Assembly (NCBI RefSeq): GCF_009863025.1
Contig: NZ_WWIR01000279.1
Location: forward strand, 1 to 46,449
Direction: 5' to 3'
DNA length: 46,449 bases
DNA from: Streptomyces sp. SID4985
GTDB taxonomy: Bacteria > Actinomycetota > Actinomycetes > Streptomycetales > Streptomycetaceae
Shown piece by piece: positions 34,358-43,213 of the stretch (positions are counted from its first letter, which is position 1; each line of letters begins with the position of its first letter). The position numbers were made by a program, and so were the translations under genes. The notes below the pieces were generated by a model. The model was not told the DNA's origin. It worked only from the letters and a program-made list of their open reading frames with translations, and searched no databases.

Positions 34358-34493
34358 ACCGGCCGGGCTCGCTCAGGGGTCTCCCCACCATGCCAACCGG
34401 TCGGTATGCTCGCCCCAGCCCGTCGGCCAGGTCCAGGTTCAGGCCCGAGTCCAGGCCCCGGGAGGCAGCGCCGCCGACCCTCCGGGAGGACCC

Positions 34494-36740
34494 GTGTCCC
34501 GCACCGCCCTGCGTATCTGCCCTCTGTGCGAGGCCACTTGCGGACTGACCCTCACCATCGAGGGCACCCGCGTCACCAGCGCCCGGGGCGACCGGGAGGA
34601 CGTCTTCAGCAAGGGGTTCATCTGCCCCAAGGGTGCCGCCTTCGGTGCCCTGGACGCCGACCCCGACCGGCTGCGCACCCCGCTGGTCCGGGTCGACGGC
34701 GAGCTGCGCGAGGCGACCTGGGAGGAAGCCTTCGACGCCGTCGCCGCCGGACTCCGCCCGGTCGCGGAGCGGTACGGGTCCGACGCGGTCGGCGTCGTCC
34801 TCGGCAACCCCAACGTCCACACCGTGGCGGGCGGCCTCTACCCGTCCCTCCTGATCGGCGCGCTGCACACCCGCTCGGTGTTCACGGCCTCCACGGTCGA
34901 CCAGATGCCCAAGCACGTCTCCAGCGGCCTGCTCTTCGGCGACCCGAACGCCATCCCCGTGCCCGACCTCGACCACACCGACCATCTGCTGCTGATCGGC
35001 GCCAACCCCCTGGAGTCCAACGGGAGTCTGTGCACCGCCCCCGACTTCCCCGGAAAACTCAAGGCGCTTCGGGCCCGCGGCGGACACCTCACCGTGATCG
35101 ACCCGCGCCGCACCCGCACCGCACGCCTCGCCGACCGGCACATCGCCATACGCCCCGGCACCGACGCCCTCCTGCTCGCCGCGCTCGCCACCACCCTGTT
35201 CGAGGAGAAGCTGACCGACCTCGGCGACCTCGCCGCACATGTTCAGGGACTCCCCGAACTCCGGGCGGCCCTAGAAGACTTCACCCCCGAGGCGGTCGCC
35301 GACGCCTGCGACGTCGACGCCGCCCTCATCCGCACCCTCGCCCGCGAACTCGCCGCCGCCCCGACCGCCGCCGTCTACGCCCGCATCGGCAGCTGCACCG
35401 TCCCGCACGGCACCCTGGCCAGCTGGCTCGTGGACGTCCTCAACACCCTCACCGGCAACCTCGACCGTCCCGGCGGTGCCCTCTTCCCGCAGGCCGCCAC
35501 CGACCGCACACCTCGCCCGGCCGGACCCGGACGCGGCTTCACGCTCGGCCGCTGGCACTCCCGTGTGCGGGAACTCCCGGAAGCGAAGGGGGAGTTGCCG
35601 CTGTCCGCGCTCGCCGAGGAGATCGACACCGAGACCGGGCAGGGCGAGCCGCTGCGCGCCCTCGTCGTGATCGCGGCCAACCCGGTGCTGTCCGCCCCCG
35701 ACGGCGACCGGCTCGACAAGGCCCTGGAATCACTGGACTTCATGGTCGCCGTCGATCCCTACCTCAACGAGACCTCCCGCCACGCCGACGTCGTCCTGCC
35801 CCCGCCCCCGCCCGCGCAGAGCCCGCACCACGACTTCGCCTTCAACACCCTCGCCGTCCGCAACCAGGTCCGCTACAGCCGCCCCGCCGTCCCGCTGGAG
35901 CCGGGCCGGATGGCCGAGACCGAGATCCACGCCCGGCTCGTCCTCGCCGCGACCGGGATGCCGAAGGCCGACCCCGGCTCGGTGGACGCCATGGTCGTCG
36001 AGCAGACCCTCGCCAAAGCCGTGAAGGAACCCCACTCCCCGGTCCACGGCCAGGACCCGCGGGAACTCGCCGCCCGCCTCACCGGCGACGACGGCCCCGA
36101 GCGGCGTCTCGACCTGATGCTGCGCCTCGGCCCCTACGGCGACGGCTTCGGCGCCGACCCGGACGGCCTCACCCTCGCCCGGCTCCTCGCCCACCCGCAC
36201 GGCATCGACCTCGGCCCGCTCCGCCCCCGGCTGCCCCAGCCGCTCAAGACGGTCAGCGGCAAGGTGGAGCTGCTGCCCGCTCCCCTCGCCGCCGACCTGC
36301 CCCGGCTGCGGCAGGCCCTGCGCGAGCGGCCCGCCGGACCGGTCCTCGTCGGCCGCCGCCATCTGCGCTCCAACAACAGCTGGCTGCACAACCTCCCCGC
36401 CCTCACCGGCGGCACCAACCGCTGCACCCTGCACCTCCACCCCGAGGACGCGGCCCGGCTCGGCGTGCGCGACGGGGAACCCGTACGAGTGAAAGGCGCC
36501 GGGGGAGAGGTGACGGCGCCCGCCGAGATCACCGACGGCATCCGGCCCGGCGTGGTGAGCCTCCCGCACGGCTGGGGCCACGACCGCCCCGGCACCCGCC
36601 AGGGCCACGCCGCCGCCCAACCCGGCGTCAACGTCAACCAGTTGCTCGACGGCACCCTGCTCGACCCGCTCTCCGGCAACGCCGTGCTGAACGGCATACC
36701 GGTCGAGCTGACCCGCGTGGCCGTCCCGGAACCCCGGTGA
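34494..36740 (+). CDS. Molybdopterin oxidoreductase (formate dehydrogenase-like)
   Basis: A 748-residue bis-MGD molybdenum/tungsten enzyme of the DMSO-reductase superfamily. The N-terminal [4Fe-4S] motif is Cys9, Cys12, Cys16 and Cys44. Molybdopterin-binding segments follow (LLIGANPLESN, VIDPRRTRTA, ARIGSC, LVVIAANPVLS), and a C-terminal molydopterin dinucleotide-binding barrel (RSNNSWLHNLPALT, LHPEDAARLGVRDGEPVRV, QPGVNVNQLLDG). At the position where formate dehydrogenase has Cys or selenocysteine I see only STVDQMPKHVSSG, so the molybdenum ligand and substrate are unclear. No twin-Arg signal, so it is cytoplasmic. GTG 34494 is preceded by GGGAGG at 34484-34489. Confidence 0.87.
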   Translation: MSRTALRICPLCEATCGLTLTIEGTRVTSARGDREDVFSKGFICPKGAAFGALDADPDRLRTPLVRVDGELREATWEEAFDAVAAGLRPVAERYGSDAVGVVLGNPNVHTVAGGLYPSLLIGALHTRSVFTASTVDQMPKHVSSGLLFGDPNAIPVPDLDHTDHLLLIGANPLESNGSLCTAPDFPGKLKALRARGGHLTVIDPRRTRTARLADRHIAIRPGTDALLLAALATTLFEEKLTDLGDLAAHVQGLPELRAALEDFTPEAVADACDVDAALIRTLARELAAAPTAAVYARIGSCTVPHGTLASWLVDVLNTLTGNLDRPGGALFPQAATDRTPRPAGPGRGFTLGRWHSRVRELPEAKGELPLSALAEEIDTETGQGEPLRALVVIAANPVLSAPDGDRLDKALESLDFMVAVDPYLNETSRHADVVLPPPPPAQSPHHDFAFNTLAVRNQVRYSRPAVPLEPGRMAETEIHARLVLAATGMPKADPGSVDAMVVEQTLAKAVKEPHSPVHGQDPRELAARLTGDDGPERRLDLMLRLGPYGDGFGADPDGLTLARLLAHPHGIDLGPLRPRLPQPLKTVSGKVELLPAPLAADLPRLRQALRERPAGPVLVGRRHLRSNNSWLHNLPALTGGTNRCTLHLHPEDAARLGVRDGEPVRVKGAGGEVTAPAEITDGIRPGVVSLPHGWGHDRPGTRQGHAAAQPGVNVNQLLDGTLLDPLSGNAVLNGIPVELTRVAVPEPR

Positions 36741-36765
36741 CCGCCCCGGAACCCCTGGCGGCCGA

Positions 36766-36784
36766 AAACTAACGCCGCTAGTTT
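36766..36784. promoter_or_regulatory. TetR operator overlapping aldehyde dehydrogenase promoter
   Basis: AAACTAACGCCGCTAGTTT is a 19-bp palindrome differing at one arm position from AAACTAGC-N3-GCTAGTTT. It shares 15 of 19 bases with the site at 41943-41961. Its right end TAGTTT (36779-36784) fits a TANNNT -10 element, placing the transcription start near 36791 and the operator inside the promoter. Confidence 0.75.
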
Positions 36785-36851
36785 GTTTCCCGGCCCGCCC
36801 CGCACCACCCTGGAGCACACGCCGCACGCCGGACCCGCCGGGAGGAACACC

Positions 36852-38240
36852 ATGAAGGCACACGACGATCTCTACATCGACGGCGCCTGGCGCCCCGCCA
36901 CCGGCCGGGATGTGATCGAGGTGGTCAACCCGGCCGACGAGCAGGTCATCGGCCGGGTTCCGGCGGGCGACGCCCAGGACGTGGACGCCGCCGTACGCGC
37001 CGCCCGCGCCGCGCTCCCCGGCTGGGCGGCCACGCCCCCGGCCGAGCGCGCGGCCCGGCTCGCCGCCCTGCGGGACGCCCTGGCCGCCCGTGCGGACGAG
37101 TTCACCGAGACGATCACCGCCGAGCTGGGCTCCCCGCCGGAGTTCGCGCGCGCCGTGCAGGCCGGTCTGCCCGTCGCGGTCGCCGGGTCCTACGCCGAAC
37201 TGGCCGCCACCCACGCCTTCGAGGAGAAGGTCGGCAACTCCACCGTCCTGCACGAACCCGTGGGCGTCGTCGCCGCGATCACCCCCTGGAACTACCCCCT
37301 CCACCAGATCGTCGCCAAGGTCGCCCCGGCACTCGCCGCGGGCTGCGCGGTCGTCCTCAAGCCCGCCGAGAACACCCCGCTGACCGCCCAGCTCTTCGCG
37401 GAGGCCGTCCACGAAGCGGGCGTACCCGCCGGGGTGTTCAACCTCGTCACCGGACTCGGCCCGGTCGCCGGACAGGCCCTCGCCGAGCACCCCGGAGTCG
37501 ACCTCGTGTCCTTCACCGGCTCCACGGCGGTCGGCCGCCGGATCGGCGCGGCGGCCGGAGCGGGCGTCAAGCGCGTCGCCCTGGAACTCGGCGGCAAATC
37601 GGCCAACGTCATCCTGCCGAGCGCCGACCTCGCCAAGGCGGTCAACGTCGGTGTCGCCAACGTGATGGCCAACTCCGGCCAGACGTGCAGCGCGTGGACC
37701 CGGATGCTGGTCCACCGCGACCAGTACGACGAGGCCGTCACGCTCGCCGCGGCGGCCGCCGCCAAGTACGGCGACCGCATCGGCCCGGTCGTCAGCGAAC
37801 GCCAGCGCGACCGGGTGCGCGGCTACATCGAGAAGGGTGTCGCCGAGGGTGCCCGGCTGGTCGCGGGCGGCCCCGAATCCCCGTGCGAACAGGGGTACTT
37901 CGTCAGTCCGACCGTGTTCGCGGACGTCACCCCGGACATGACCGTCGCCCAGGAGGAGATCTTCGGCCCGGTCCTGTGTGTCCTGCCCTACGACGACGAG
38001 GACGACGCCCTGCGCATCGCGGACGGCACCGTCTACGGCCTCGCCGGAGCCGTCTGGGCCGGAGACGAGGAGGAGGCCGCCGCCTTCGCCCGCCGGATGC
38101 GCACCGGCCAGGTCGACATCAACGGCGGCCGCTTCAACCCCCTTGCCCCCTTCGGTGGTTACAAGCAGTCCGGGGTCGGCAGGGAACTCGGCGCGTACGG
38201 ACTGGCCGAGTACCTCCAGACCAAGTCCCTCCAGTTCTGA
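36852..38240 (+). CDS. Aldehyde dehydrogenase
   Basis: A 462-residue NAD(P)-dependent aldehyde dehydrogenase of the ALDH superfamily, oxidising an aldehyde to the acid. Visible features: [12 protein letters not shown] (cofactor-binding), [14 protein letters not shown], general-base Glu in [11 protein letters not shown], catalytic Cys in [12 protein letters not shown], and [15 protein letters not shown]. Substrate unknown; the adjacent alcohol dehydrogenase suggests sequential oxidation of a primary alcohol. GGGAGGA precedes ATG 36852. Its promoter carries the palindrome shared with the acyl-CoA dehydrogenase locus. The alcohol dehydrogenase follows 14 bases on. Confidence 0.92.
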   Translation: MKAHDDLYIDGAWRPATGRDVIEVVNPADEQVIGRVPAGDAQDVDAAVRAARAALPGWAATPPAERAARLAALRDALAARADEFTETITAELGSPPEFARAVQAGLPVAVAGSYAELAATHAFEEKVGNSTVLHEPVGVVAAITPWNYPLHQIVAKVAPALAAGCAVVLKPAENTPLTAQLFAEAVHEAGVPAGVFNLVTGLGPVAGQALAEHPGVDLVSFTGSTAVGRRIGAAAGAGVKRVALELGGKSANVILPSADLAKAVNVGVANVMANSGQTCSAWTRMLVHRDQYDEAVTLAAAAAAKYGDRIGPVVSERQRDRVRGYIEKGVAEGARLVAGGPESPCEQGYFVSPTVFADVTPDMTVAQEEIFGPVLCVLPYDDEDDALRIADGTVYGLAGAVWAGDEEEAAAFARRMRTGQVDINGGRFNPLAPFGGYKQSGVGRELGAYGLAEYLQTKSLQF

Positions 38241-38254
38241 GGAAGTCGGTGACC

Positions 38255-39349
38255 ATGGCCGTACGAGCCGCCGTCCTGCCCGCCGTCGGTGAACCCCTGG
38301 AGATCACCGGCATCGAGCTGCCCGCACCCGGCCCCGGCCAGGTCCGGGTACGCCTCGCCGCCGCCGGGGTCTGCCACTCCGACCTCTCCCTGGCCAACGG
38401 CACCCTGCGCGTCCCCGTCCCGGCCGTCCTCGGCCACGAGGGCGCCGGGACCGTCGTCGCCGTGGGGGAGGGGGTGACCGATCTGGCGCCCGGCGCGCGG
38501 GTGGTCCTCAACTGGGCGCCCGCCTGCGGTGATTGCCCCGCCTGCGCGCGCGGCGAGGTCTGGCTCTGCGGCAACGCGCTCAACGGCGCCGCCGCCGTCC
38601 ACGCCCGCACCGCCGACGGAACCGAACTCCATCCCGGCCTGAACGTGGGCGCGTTCGCCGAGGAGACGGTCGTCCCCGTCTCCTGCGCGCTGCCCCTGCC
38701 CGACGGCATCCCGCTCACCGACGCGGCCCTCCTCGGCTGCGCCGTCCTCACCGGCTACGGCGCGGTCCACCACTCCGCCCGCGTACAACCCGGTGAGACC
38801 GTCGCGGTGTTCGGGGTCGGCGGCGTCGGCCTCGCCGCACTCCAGGCCGCGCGCATCGCGGGCGCGGAACGGATCGTCGCCGTCGATGTCTCCGCCGACA
38901 AGGAGGAGTTGGCGCGCGGCGCGGGCGCCACCGACTTCCTCCTCGCCTCGCCGCAGACGCCCCGCGAGATCCGCGCCCTCACCGGAGGCGAGGGCGTCGA
39001 CGCGGCCGTGGAGTGCGCGGGCGTGGCCACCGCCATCCGCGCCGCCTGGGAATCCACCCGGCGCGGCGGCCGCACCACGGTCGTCGGCATCGGCGGCAAG
39101 GACCAGCAGGTCACCTTCAACGCCCTCGAACTCTTCCACTGGGGAAGGACGTTGTCCGGCTGCGTCTACGGCGACTCGGACCCGGCCCGCGACCTCCCGG
39201 TCCTCGCCGAGCACGTCCGCGAAGGCAGGCTGGACCTCAAGGCGCTGGTGACGGAACGGATCACCCTGGACGGCATCCCCTCGGCCTTCGAGAACATGCT
39301 CGCGGGCAAGGGCGGCCGCTCCCTGGTGCTCTTCGAGGACGCCGACTGA
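38255..39349 (+). CDS. Zinc-dependent alcohol dehydrogenase
   Basis: A 364-residue medium-chain dehydrogenase. Catalytic zinc ligands lie in GVCHSDLS and GHEGAGTV; the structural-zinc Cys cluster is CGDCPACARGEVWLC (four Cys). The Rossmann motif is AVFGVGGVGLAALQAA with VAVDVS as the NAD-selective acidic residue. The cluster and length fit class III-like or mycothiol-dependent relatives, but substrate is not determined. ATG 38255 has GAGGAAG about 9 bases upstream; GTG 38249 is in frame but too near. It forms an operon with the aldehyde dehydrogenase. Confidence 0.9.
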   Translation: MAVRAAVLPAVGEPLEITGIELPAPGPGQVRVRLAAAGVCHSDLSLANGTLRVPVPAVLGHEGAGTVVAVGEGVTDLAPGARVVLNWAPACGDCPACARGEVWLCGNALNGAAAVHARTADGTELHPGLNVGAFAEETVVPVSCALPLPDGIPLTDAALLGCAVLTGYGAVHHSARVQPGETVAVFGVGGVGLAALQAARIAGAERIVAVDVSADKEELARGAGATDFLLASPQTPREIRALTGGEGVDAAVECAGVATAIRAAWESTRRGGRTTVVGIGGKDQQVTFNALELFHWGRTLSGCVYGDSDPARDLPVLAEHVREGRLDLKALVTERITLDGIPSAFENMLAGKGGRSLVLFEDAD

Positions 39350-39359
39350 CCTCTGCGGA

Positions 39360-40400
39360 TCAGACCTCCTCGGGCCGCCGCTCGACCACCGGACCAGCTA
39401 CCGGACCGGCCACCGGCTCCGTCACCGGACCGGCCACCGGTTCTGCCACCGGACCGGCCACCGGTGCCGCCACCGGCTCTCCTTCCGGTCCGGCGGCGGC
39501 CCCGACCCGCACCACCCGCGCCCGCGCCCTGGACCGCGACACCGCCACACCCGCCAGGCACAGCACCCCGCCCACCAGCGTGAACGGCCCCGGCACCTCG
39601 TCCAGCACCAGCCAGGACAGCAGCACGACCAGCGCCGGGACGGCGTACGTCGTAGCGCCCATCCGCGAGGCGGTCGTACGAGCCAGCGCGTAGGCCCAGG
39701 TGGTGAAGGCGAGGGCGGTCGGGAAGACGCCGAGGTACACCATGTCGAGGGTCGCGGTGAGCGGCGCGCGGGACGCCTCCGTCACCAGTTGCCCCGCGAA
39801 CGGCAGGCAGCACACGGCCCCGACCAGGCAGCCGAACGTCGTCACCTGCAAGGCGCTGGCCGACCCGAGCGCGGGCTTCTGCGAGATCACCCCGCCCGCG
39901 TAGGCGACCGCCGCGAGCAGGCACAGCACCACGCCGAGCACCGAGGAACCGCCGCACCCGGACGACATCGAGAGGCCCACGACCACCGCGCCCGCGAACG
40001 ACACCGCCATCCCCGCGAGCAGCCGGGGCGGCATCGGATCACCGAGCAGCCGGGCGCCGAGCAGGGCGATCAGCAGCGGGCCCACGTTCACCACGAGCGC
40101 GGCCGTCCCCGCGTCCACCTGCCGCTCGCCCCAGTTCAGGACCACCATGTAGAACCCGAACCACAGCACCCCGGAGATCAGGATGCCCCGCCAGGCGGCG
40201 CGTGGCGGCCACCCCTCGCGCCGCAGGAGACACAGCGCGCCCAGCGCGACACTCCCCGCGAGCATCCGCCCGAGCGCCAGCGCCCCCGGCGAGTAGGCGT
40301 CCCCCGCGGCCCGGATCGCCACGAAGGCGGAGGCCCACAGCAGAACGGTGACGACGGCGGCCGCGGTGGGCAGCACGGACCGGGACGAGGACACGTTCAT
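39360..40400 (-). CDS. EamA/DMT-family exporter with repeat tail
   Basis: A 346-residue drug/metabolite transporter with ten membrane helices in two EamA repeats (VLLWASAFVAIRAAG, VLWFGFYMVVLNWGERQVDAGTAALVVNVGPLLIALLG in the first; the second ends GGVLCLAGVAVS). The C-terminal tail is unusual: about 45 residues of Pro-Val-Ala repeats from a 24-bp DNA repeat. The cargo is unknown. AGGAG is 4 bases before ATG 40400. It converges closely (10 bases) with the alcohol dehydrogenase. Confidence 0.88.
   Translation of the reverse strand: MNVSSSRSVLPTAAAVVTVLLWASAFVAIRAAGDAYSPGALALGRMLAGSVALGALCLLRREGWPPRAAWRGILISGVLWFGFYMVVLNWGERQVDAGTAALVVNVGPLLIALLGARLLGDPMPPRLLAGMAVSFAGAVVVGLSMSSGCGGSSVLGVVLCLLAAVAYAGGVISQKPALGSASALQVTTFGCLVGAVCCLPFAGQLVTEASRAPLTATLDMVYLGVFPTALAFTTWAYALARTTASRMGATTYAVPALVVLLSWLVLDEVPGPFTLVGGVLCLAGVAVSRSRARARVVRVGAAAGPEGEPVAAPVAGPVAEPVAGPVTEPVAGPVAGPVVERRPEEV
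39391..39486. repeat. 24-bp tandem repeat in exporter tail
   Basis: Four units start at 39391, 39415, 39439 and 39463; the first three share the 14-base core CCGGACCGGCCACC at their 3' end and the fourth decays. On the minus strand they encode an eight-residue Pro-Val-Ala repeat (EPVAGPVA type). In-frame unit length means copy number can vary without frameshift. Confidence 0.8.
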
Positions 40401-40455
40401 CAAGCTCCTGACACATGGGAGGGCTCACTCTTTGGAGCCCACGGCAACCAAGACA

Positions 40456-40483
40456 GGGGCGCGGGGAACTGCGCGACCAGCCC
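40456..40483. repeat. Streptomyces interspersed intergenic repeat
   Basis: The stretch from GGGGCGCGGGGAACTG to CGACCAGCCC lies in the 110-base gap between the ArsR-like and exporter genes. I recall near-identical copies in many Streptomyces intergenic regions. Its role is unknown; a transcription-end or mRNA-stability function has been a reasonable guess. Confidence 0.55.
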
Positions 40484-40510
40484 AAGCGGGCCCGCACCCG
40501 ACTCACGACA

Positions 40511-41215
40511 TCAACCCACCGAAACCCCGAGCAACTCATAAAGCTTCCGCTCCCCCGACGGAGTCACCCGCACCGCCCGCCCCGACCCGATCCGCTCGCA
40601 CCACCCCGACTCCAGCGCGTGCCGGCACAACCCCGCCCCCGCCGCCCCCGCGAGATGCGGCCGCCGCTCGGTCCAGTCGAGGCACGCGCGGACCAGTGGC
40701 CGTCGCCCGGAGCGGTCCAGCTCGATGCCCACCGCGCCGAACCACTCCAACCCCGCCCGCGTCAGCGCGAACCCGGTGTCCTGGCGCAGCAGCCCCCGCG
40801 CGGTCAGCCCGTCGGTGAGCGCGATGCCGAGCCGCCCGGCGAGATGGTCGTAGCAGGTACGCCCCCGCGCCATCGCGGCCCCGGCGCTCGACTCCCGCAG
40901 CGTGCGCGGCCGTTGGCGCATCGCGTCCTCGGGGAGCCGCGCGGTCAGGTCCTCGATCAGCTGGGCCACCTCGGGCCCGGCGAGCCGTACGTACCGGTGC
41001 CGCCCCTGGCGTTCCTCGGCCAGGAGGCCGCCCGCGACCAGCTTGCCCAGGTGCTCGCTGAGCGTGGACGCGGCGACGCCCGCGTGCCGGGCCAGCTCAC
41101 CGGCGGTCCACGCCCGCCCGTCCAGCAGGGCGAGCAGACACGCGGCCCGCGTCTCGTCCGCGATCAGTGCGGCGAGCGAGGCGAGTCCGGGGGCCCGGGG
41201 GTCCTTGGCGGTCAT
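40511..41215 (-). CDS. ArsR-like winged-helix regulator
   Basis: A 234-residue regulator. The N-terminal winged helix (LAALIADETRAACLLALLDGRAWTAGELARHAGVAASTLSEHLGKLVAGGLL, residues about 12-65) is ArsR-like, followed by GRHRYVRLAGPEVA. No ArsR metal-binding CxC motif is present. The C-terminal half (DRSGRRPLVRACLDWTERRPHLAGAAGAGLC, CERIGSGRAVRVT) is a second domain found in actinobacterial relatives. It lies upstream of the exporter in the same direction and may control it. ATG 41215 is used; ATG 41227 would add four residues. Confidence 0.82.
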   Translation of the reverse strand: MTAKDPRAPGLASLAALIADETRAACLLALLDGRAWTAGELARHAGVAASTLSEHLGKLVAGGLLAEERQGRHRYVRLAGPEVAQLIEDLTARLPEDAMRQRPRTLRESSAGAAMARGRTCYDHLAGRLGIALTDGLTARGLLRQDTGFALTRAGLEWFGAVGIELDRSGRRPLVRACLDWTERRPHLAGAAGAGLCRHALESGWCERIGSGRAVRVTPSGERKLYELLGVSVG

Positions 41216-41274
41216 GCGTTCCAGCATGGGGGACGGACACTTCGGCGCCCACCGAAGGAACCGCCGAAGCCCAC

Positions 41275-41916
41275 TCAGCCGACCCGCCCCACCCCCGCGA
41301 ACTGCCCCTCCAGCCCGTCGAGCAGCGCCGCGAGCCCCGTCTCGAAAGCCCGCTCGTCGATCTTCTCCTGCTGTTCCGCGAGGAGATGCGCCTGCCCGAG
41401 GTGGGGATAGTCGGCCGGGTCGTAGGCGCTCTGGTCGTCCACGAAGCCCCCGGCGAAGGAGCCCAGCGCGGAGCCCATGATGAAGTACCGCATCAGCGCG
41501 CCGATGGAGGTGGCCTGGGCCGGGGGCCAGCCCGCGTCCACCATCGCGCCGTAGACCGCGTCGGCCAGCCGCAGCGCGGCCGGGCGGCGGCCGGGGCCGC
41601 GGGCGAGGACCGGGACGATGTTGGGGTGGTCGCGCAGGGCGGAGCGGTAGGAGACGGCCCAGTCGCGCAGCGCGGTCCGCCAGGGGCGGCCGTCCTCGAA
41701 CATCGACAGGTCGACCTGCGCGCTCACCGAGTCCGCGACCGCCTCCAGGATCTCGTCCTTGGTGCGGAAGTGGTTGTAGAGCGAGGGCCCGCTCACGCCG
41801 AGTTCGGCGGCGAGCCGCCGGGTGGAGACGGCCGCGAGTCCTTCGGTGTCCACGAGTTCCCGCGCCGCCGCGACGATCCGGTCGGTGCTGAGGAGGGGCT
41901 TGCGCGGTCGGGCCAT
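41275..41916 (-). CDS. TetR regulator of the ALDH/ACAD regulon
   Basis: A 213-residue TetR regulator with a classic helix-turn-helix (RIVAAARELVDTEGLAAVSTRRLAAELGVSGPSLYNHFRTKDEIL, residues about 13-56) and a TetR_C-type ligand domain. On the minus strand TACTAT (41929-41924) ends 7 bases before the ATG, a spacing typical of leaderless Streptomyces transcripts. The palindrome at 41943-41961 overlaps its -35 position, so autorepression is expected. By shared operator it should also control the divergent acyl-CoA dehydrogenase and the aldehyde/alcohol dehydrogenase operon 5 kb away. The ligand may be an acyl-CoA or aldehyde, which is inference. Confidence 0.87.
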   Translation of the reverse strand: MARPRKPLLSTDRIVAAARELVDTEGLAAVSTRRLAAELGVSGPSLYNHFRTKDEILEAVADSVSAQVDLSMFEDGRPWRTALRDWAVSYRSALRDHPNIVPVLARGPGRRPAALRLADAVYGAMVDAGWPPAQATSIGALMRYFIMGSALGSFAGGFVDDQSAYDPADYPHLGQAHLLAEQQEKIDERAFETGLAALLDGLEGQFAGVGRVG

Positions 41917-41942
41917 GGCGCACATAGTAGGGCTGCCGCAAG

Positions 41943-41961
41943 AAACTAGCACTGCTAATTT
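41943..41961. promoter_or_regulatory. TetR operator in tetR-ACAD divergent promoter
   Basis: AAACTAGCACTGCTAATTT is a 19-bp palindrome matching AAACTAGC-N3-GCTAGTTT with one arm change. TAATTT (41956-41961) fits the -10 element of the acyl-CoA dehydrogenase promoter, and the left side covers the -35 area of tetR, so one bound dimer could shut both. Confidence 0.78.
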
Positions 41962-41998
41962 AACGCGGGCCCGGTGCGGCCCGGGGTGAGGTGATCGC

Positions 41999-43153
41999 AT
42001 GGTGAACCTGGAGCTGAGCGAGGAGCAGGCCGCCGTACGCCGCCTGGCCCGGGACTTCGTCGCGCGCGAGGTCACCCCGTATGCGGCCGAGTGGGACCGC
42101 GCCGAAGAGGTCGACCGGGGCATCGTGAAGAAGCTCGGCGAGGTCGGCTTCCTCGGGCTGACCATCGATGAGGAGTACGGCGGCTCGGGCGGCGACCACC
42201 TCGCGTACTGCCTGGTCACCGAGGAACTGGGACGCGGCGACTCCTCCGTGCGCGGGATCGTCTCCGTCTCGCTCGGCCTGGTCGCCAAGTCGGTCGCCGC
42301 CTGGGGCGACGAGGAGCAGAAGCGGCGCTGGCTGCCGGGGCTCACCTCCGGCGCGTACGTCGGCTGCTTCGGCCTCACCGAGCCCGGCACCGGCTCCGAC
42401 GCGGGTAACCTCACCACCCGGGCCGTACGGGACGGCGGGGACTATGTGATCAACGGCGCCAAGACGTTCATCACCAACGGCACCTGGGCCGACGTCGTCC
42501 TGCTCTTCGCCCGCTCCACCGACGCCCCCGGCCACAAGGGCGTCTCCGCCTTCCTGGTCCCCACCGACACCCCCGGCCTCACCCGTCGCGCCATCCACGG
42601 CAAGCTCGGGCTGCGCGGCCAGGCCACCGCCGAGCTGGTCTTCGAGGACGTGCGGGTGCCCGCCTCCGCGCTGGTCGGCCCGGAGGGCAAGGGCTTCTCC
42701 GTCGCCATGTCCGCGCTCGCCAAGGGCCGGATGTCGGTCGCGGCGGGCTGTGTCGGCATAGCCCAGGCCGCCCTCGACGCGGCCGTGTCGTACGCCGGGG
42801 AACGCGAGCAGTTCGGCAAGTCCATCGCCCACCACCAGCTGGTGCAGGAGCTGATCAGCGACATCGCGGTCGACGTGGACGCGGCCCGGCTGCTCACCTG
42901 GCGGGTCGCGGACCTGATCGACCGGGGGCAGCCGTTCGCCACCGAGTCCTCCAAGGCCAAGCTGTTCGCCTCCGAGGCCGCCGTGCGCGCCGCCTCCAAC
43001 GCCCTTCAGGTCTACGGGGGTTACGGCTACATCGACGAGTACCCGGCGGGCAAGCTCCTGCGCGACGCCCGCGTGATGACCCTCTACGAGGGCACCAGCC
43101 AGATCCAGAAGCTGCTCATCGGACGGGCGCTCACCGGCGTTTCGGCGTTCTGA
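41999..43153 (+). CDS. Acyl-CoA dehydrogenase
   Basis: A 384-residue FAD-dependent acyl-CoA dehydrogenase that introduces an alpha,beta double bond in an acyl-CoA. Signatures: GCFGLTEPGTGSDAGN (FAD/substrate), ITNGTWADV, QFGKSIAHHQLVQ, and the catalytic-base Glu in MTLYEGTSQIQKLLIGRAL. Full length, cytoplasmic, homotetrameric in the family. The chain-length or branched specificity cannot be read from sequence. It is divergent from tetR with the operator between. Confidence 0.93.
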   Translation: MVNLELSEEQAAVRRLARDFVAREVTPYAAEWDRAEEVDRGIVKKLGEVGFLGLTIDEEYGGSGGDHLAYCLVTEELGRGDSSVRGIVSVSLGLVAKSVAAWGDEEQKRRWLPGLTSGAYVGCFGLTEPGTGSDAGNLTTRAVRDGGDYVINGAKTFITNGTWADVVLLFARSTDAPGHKGVSAFLVPTDTPGLTRRAIHGKLGLRGQATAELVFEDVRVPASALVGPEGKGFSVAMSALAKGRMSVAAGCVGIAQAALDAAVSYAGEREQFGKSIAHHQLVQELISDIAVDVDAARLLTWRVADLIDRGQPFATESSKAKLFASEAAVRAASNALQVYGGYGYIDEYPAGKLLRDARVMTLYEGTSQIQKLLIGRALTGVSAF

Positions 43154-43213
43154 GTATCCGTACTGAGTACGTTGGCGGATGTGGCGCGGGCCGCGTCCGC
43201 CGACACTCGTGCC

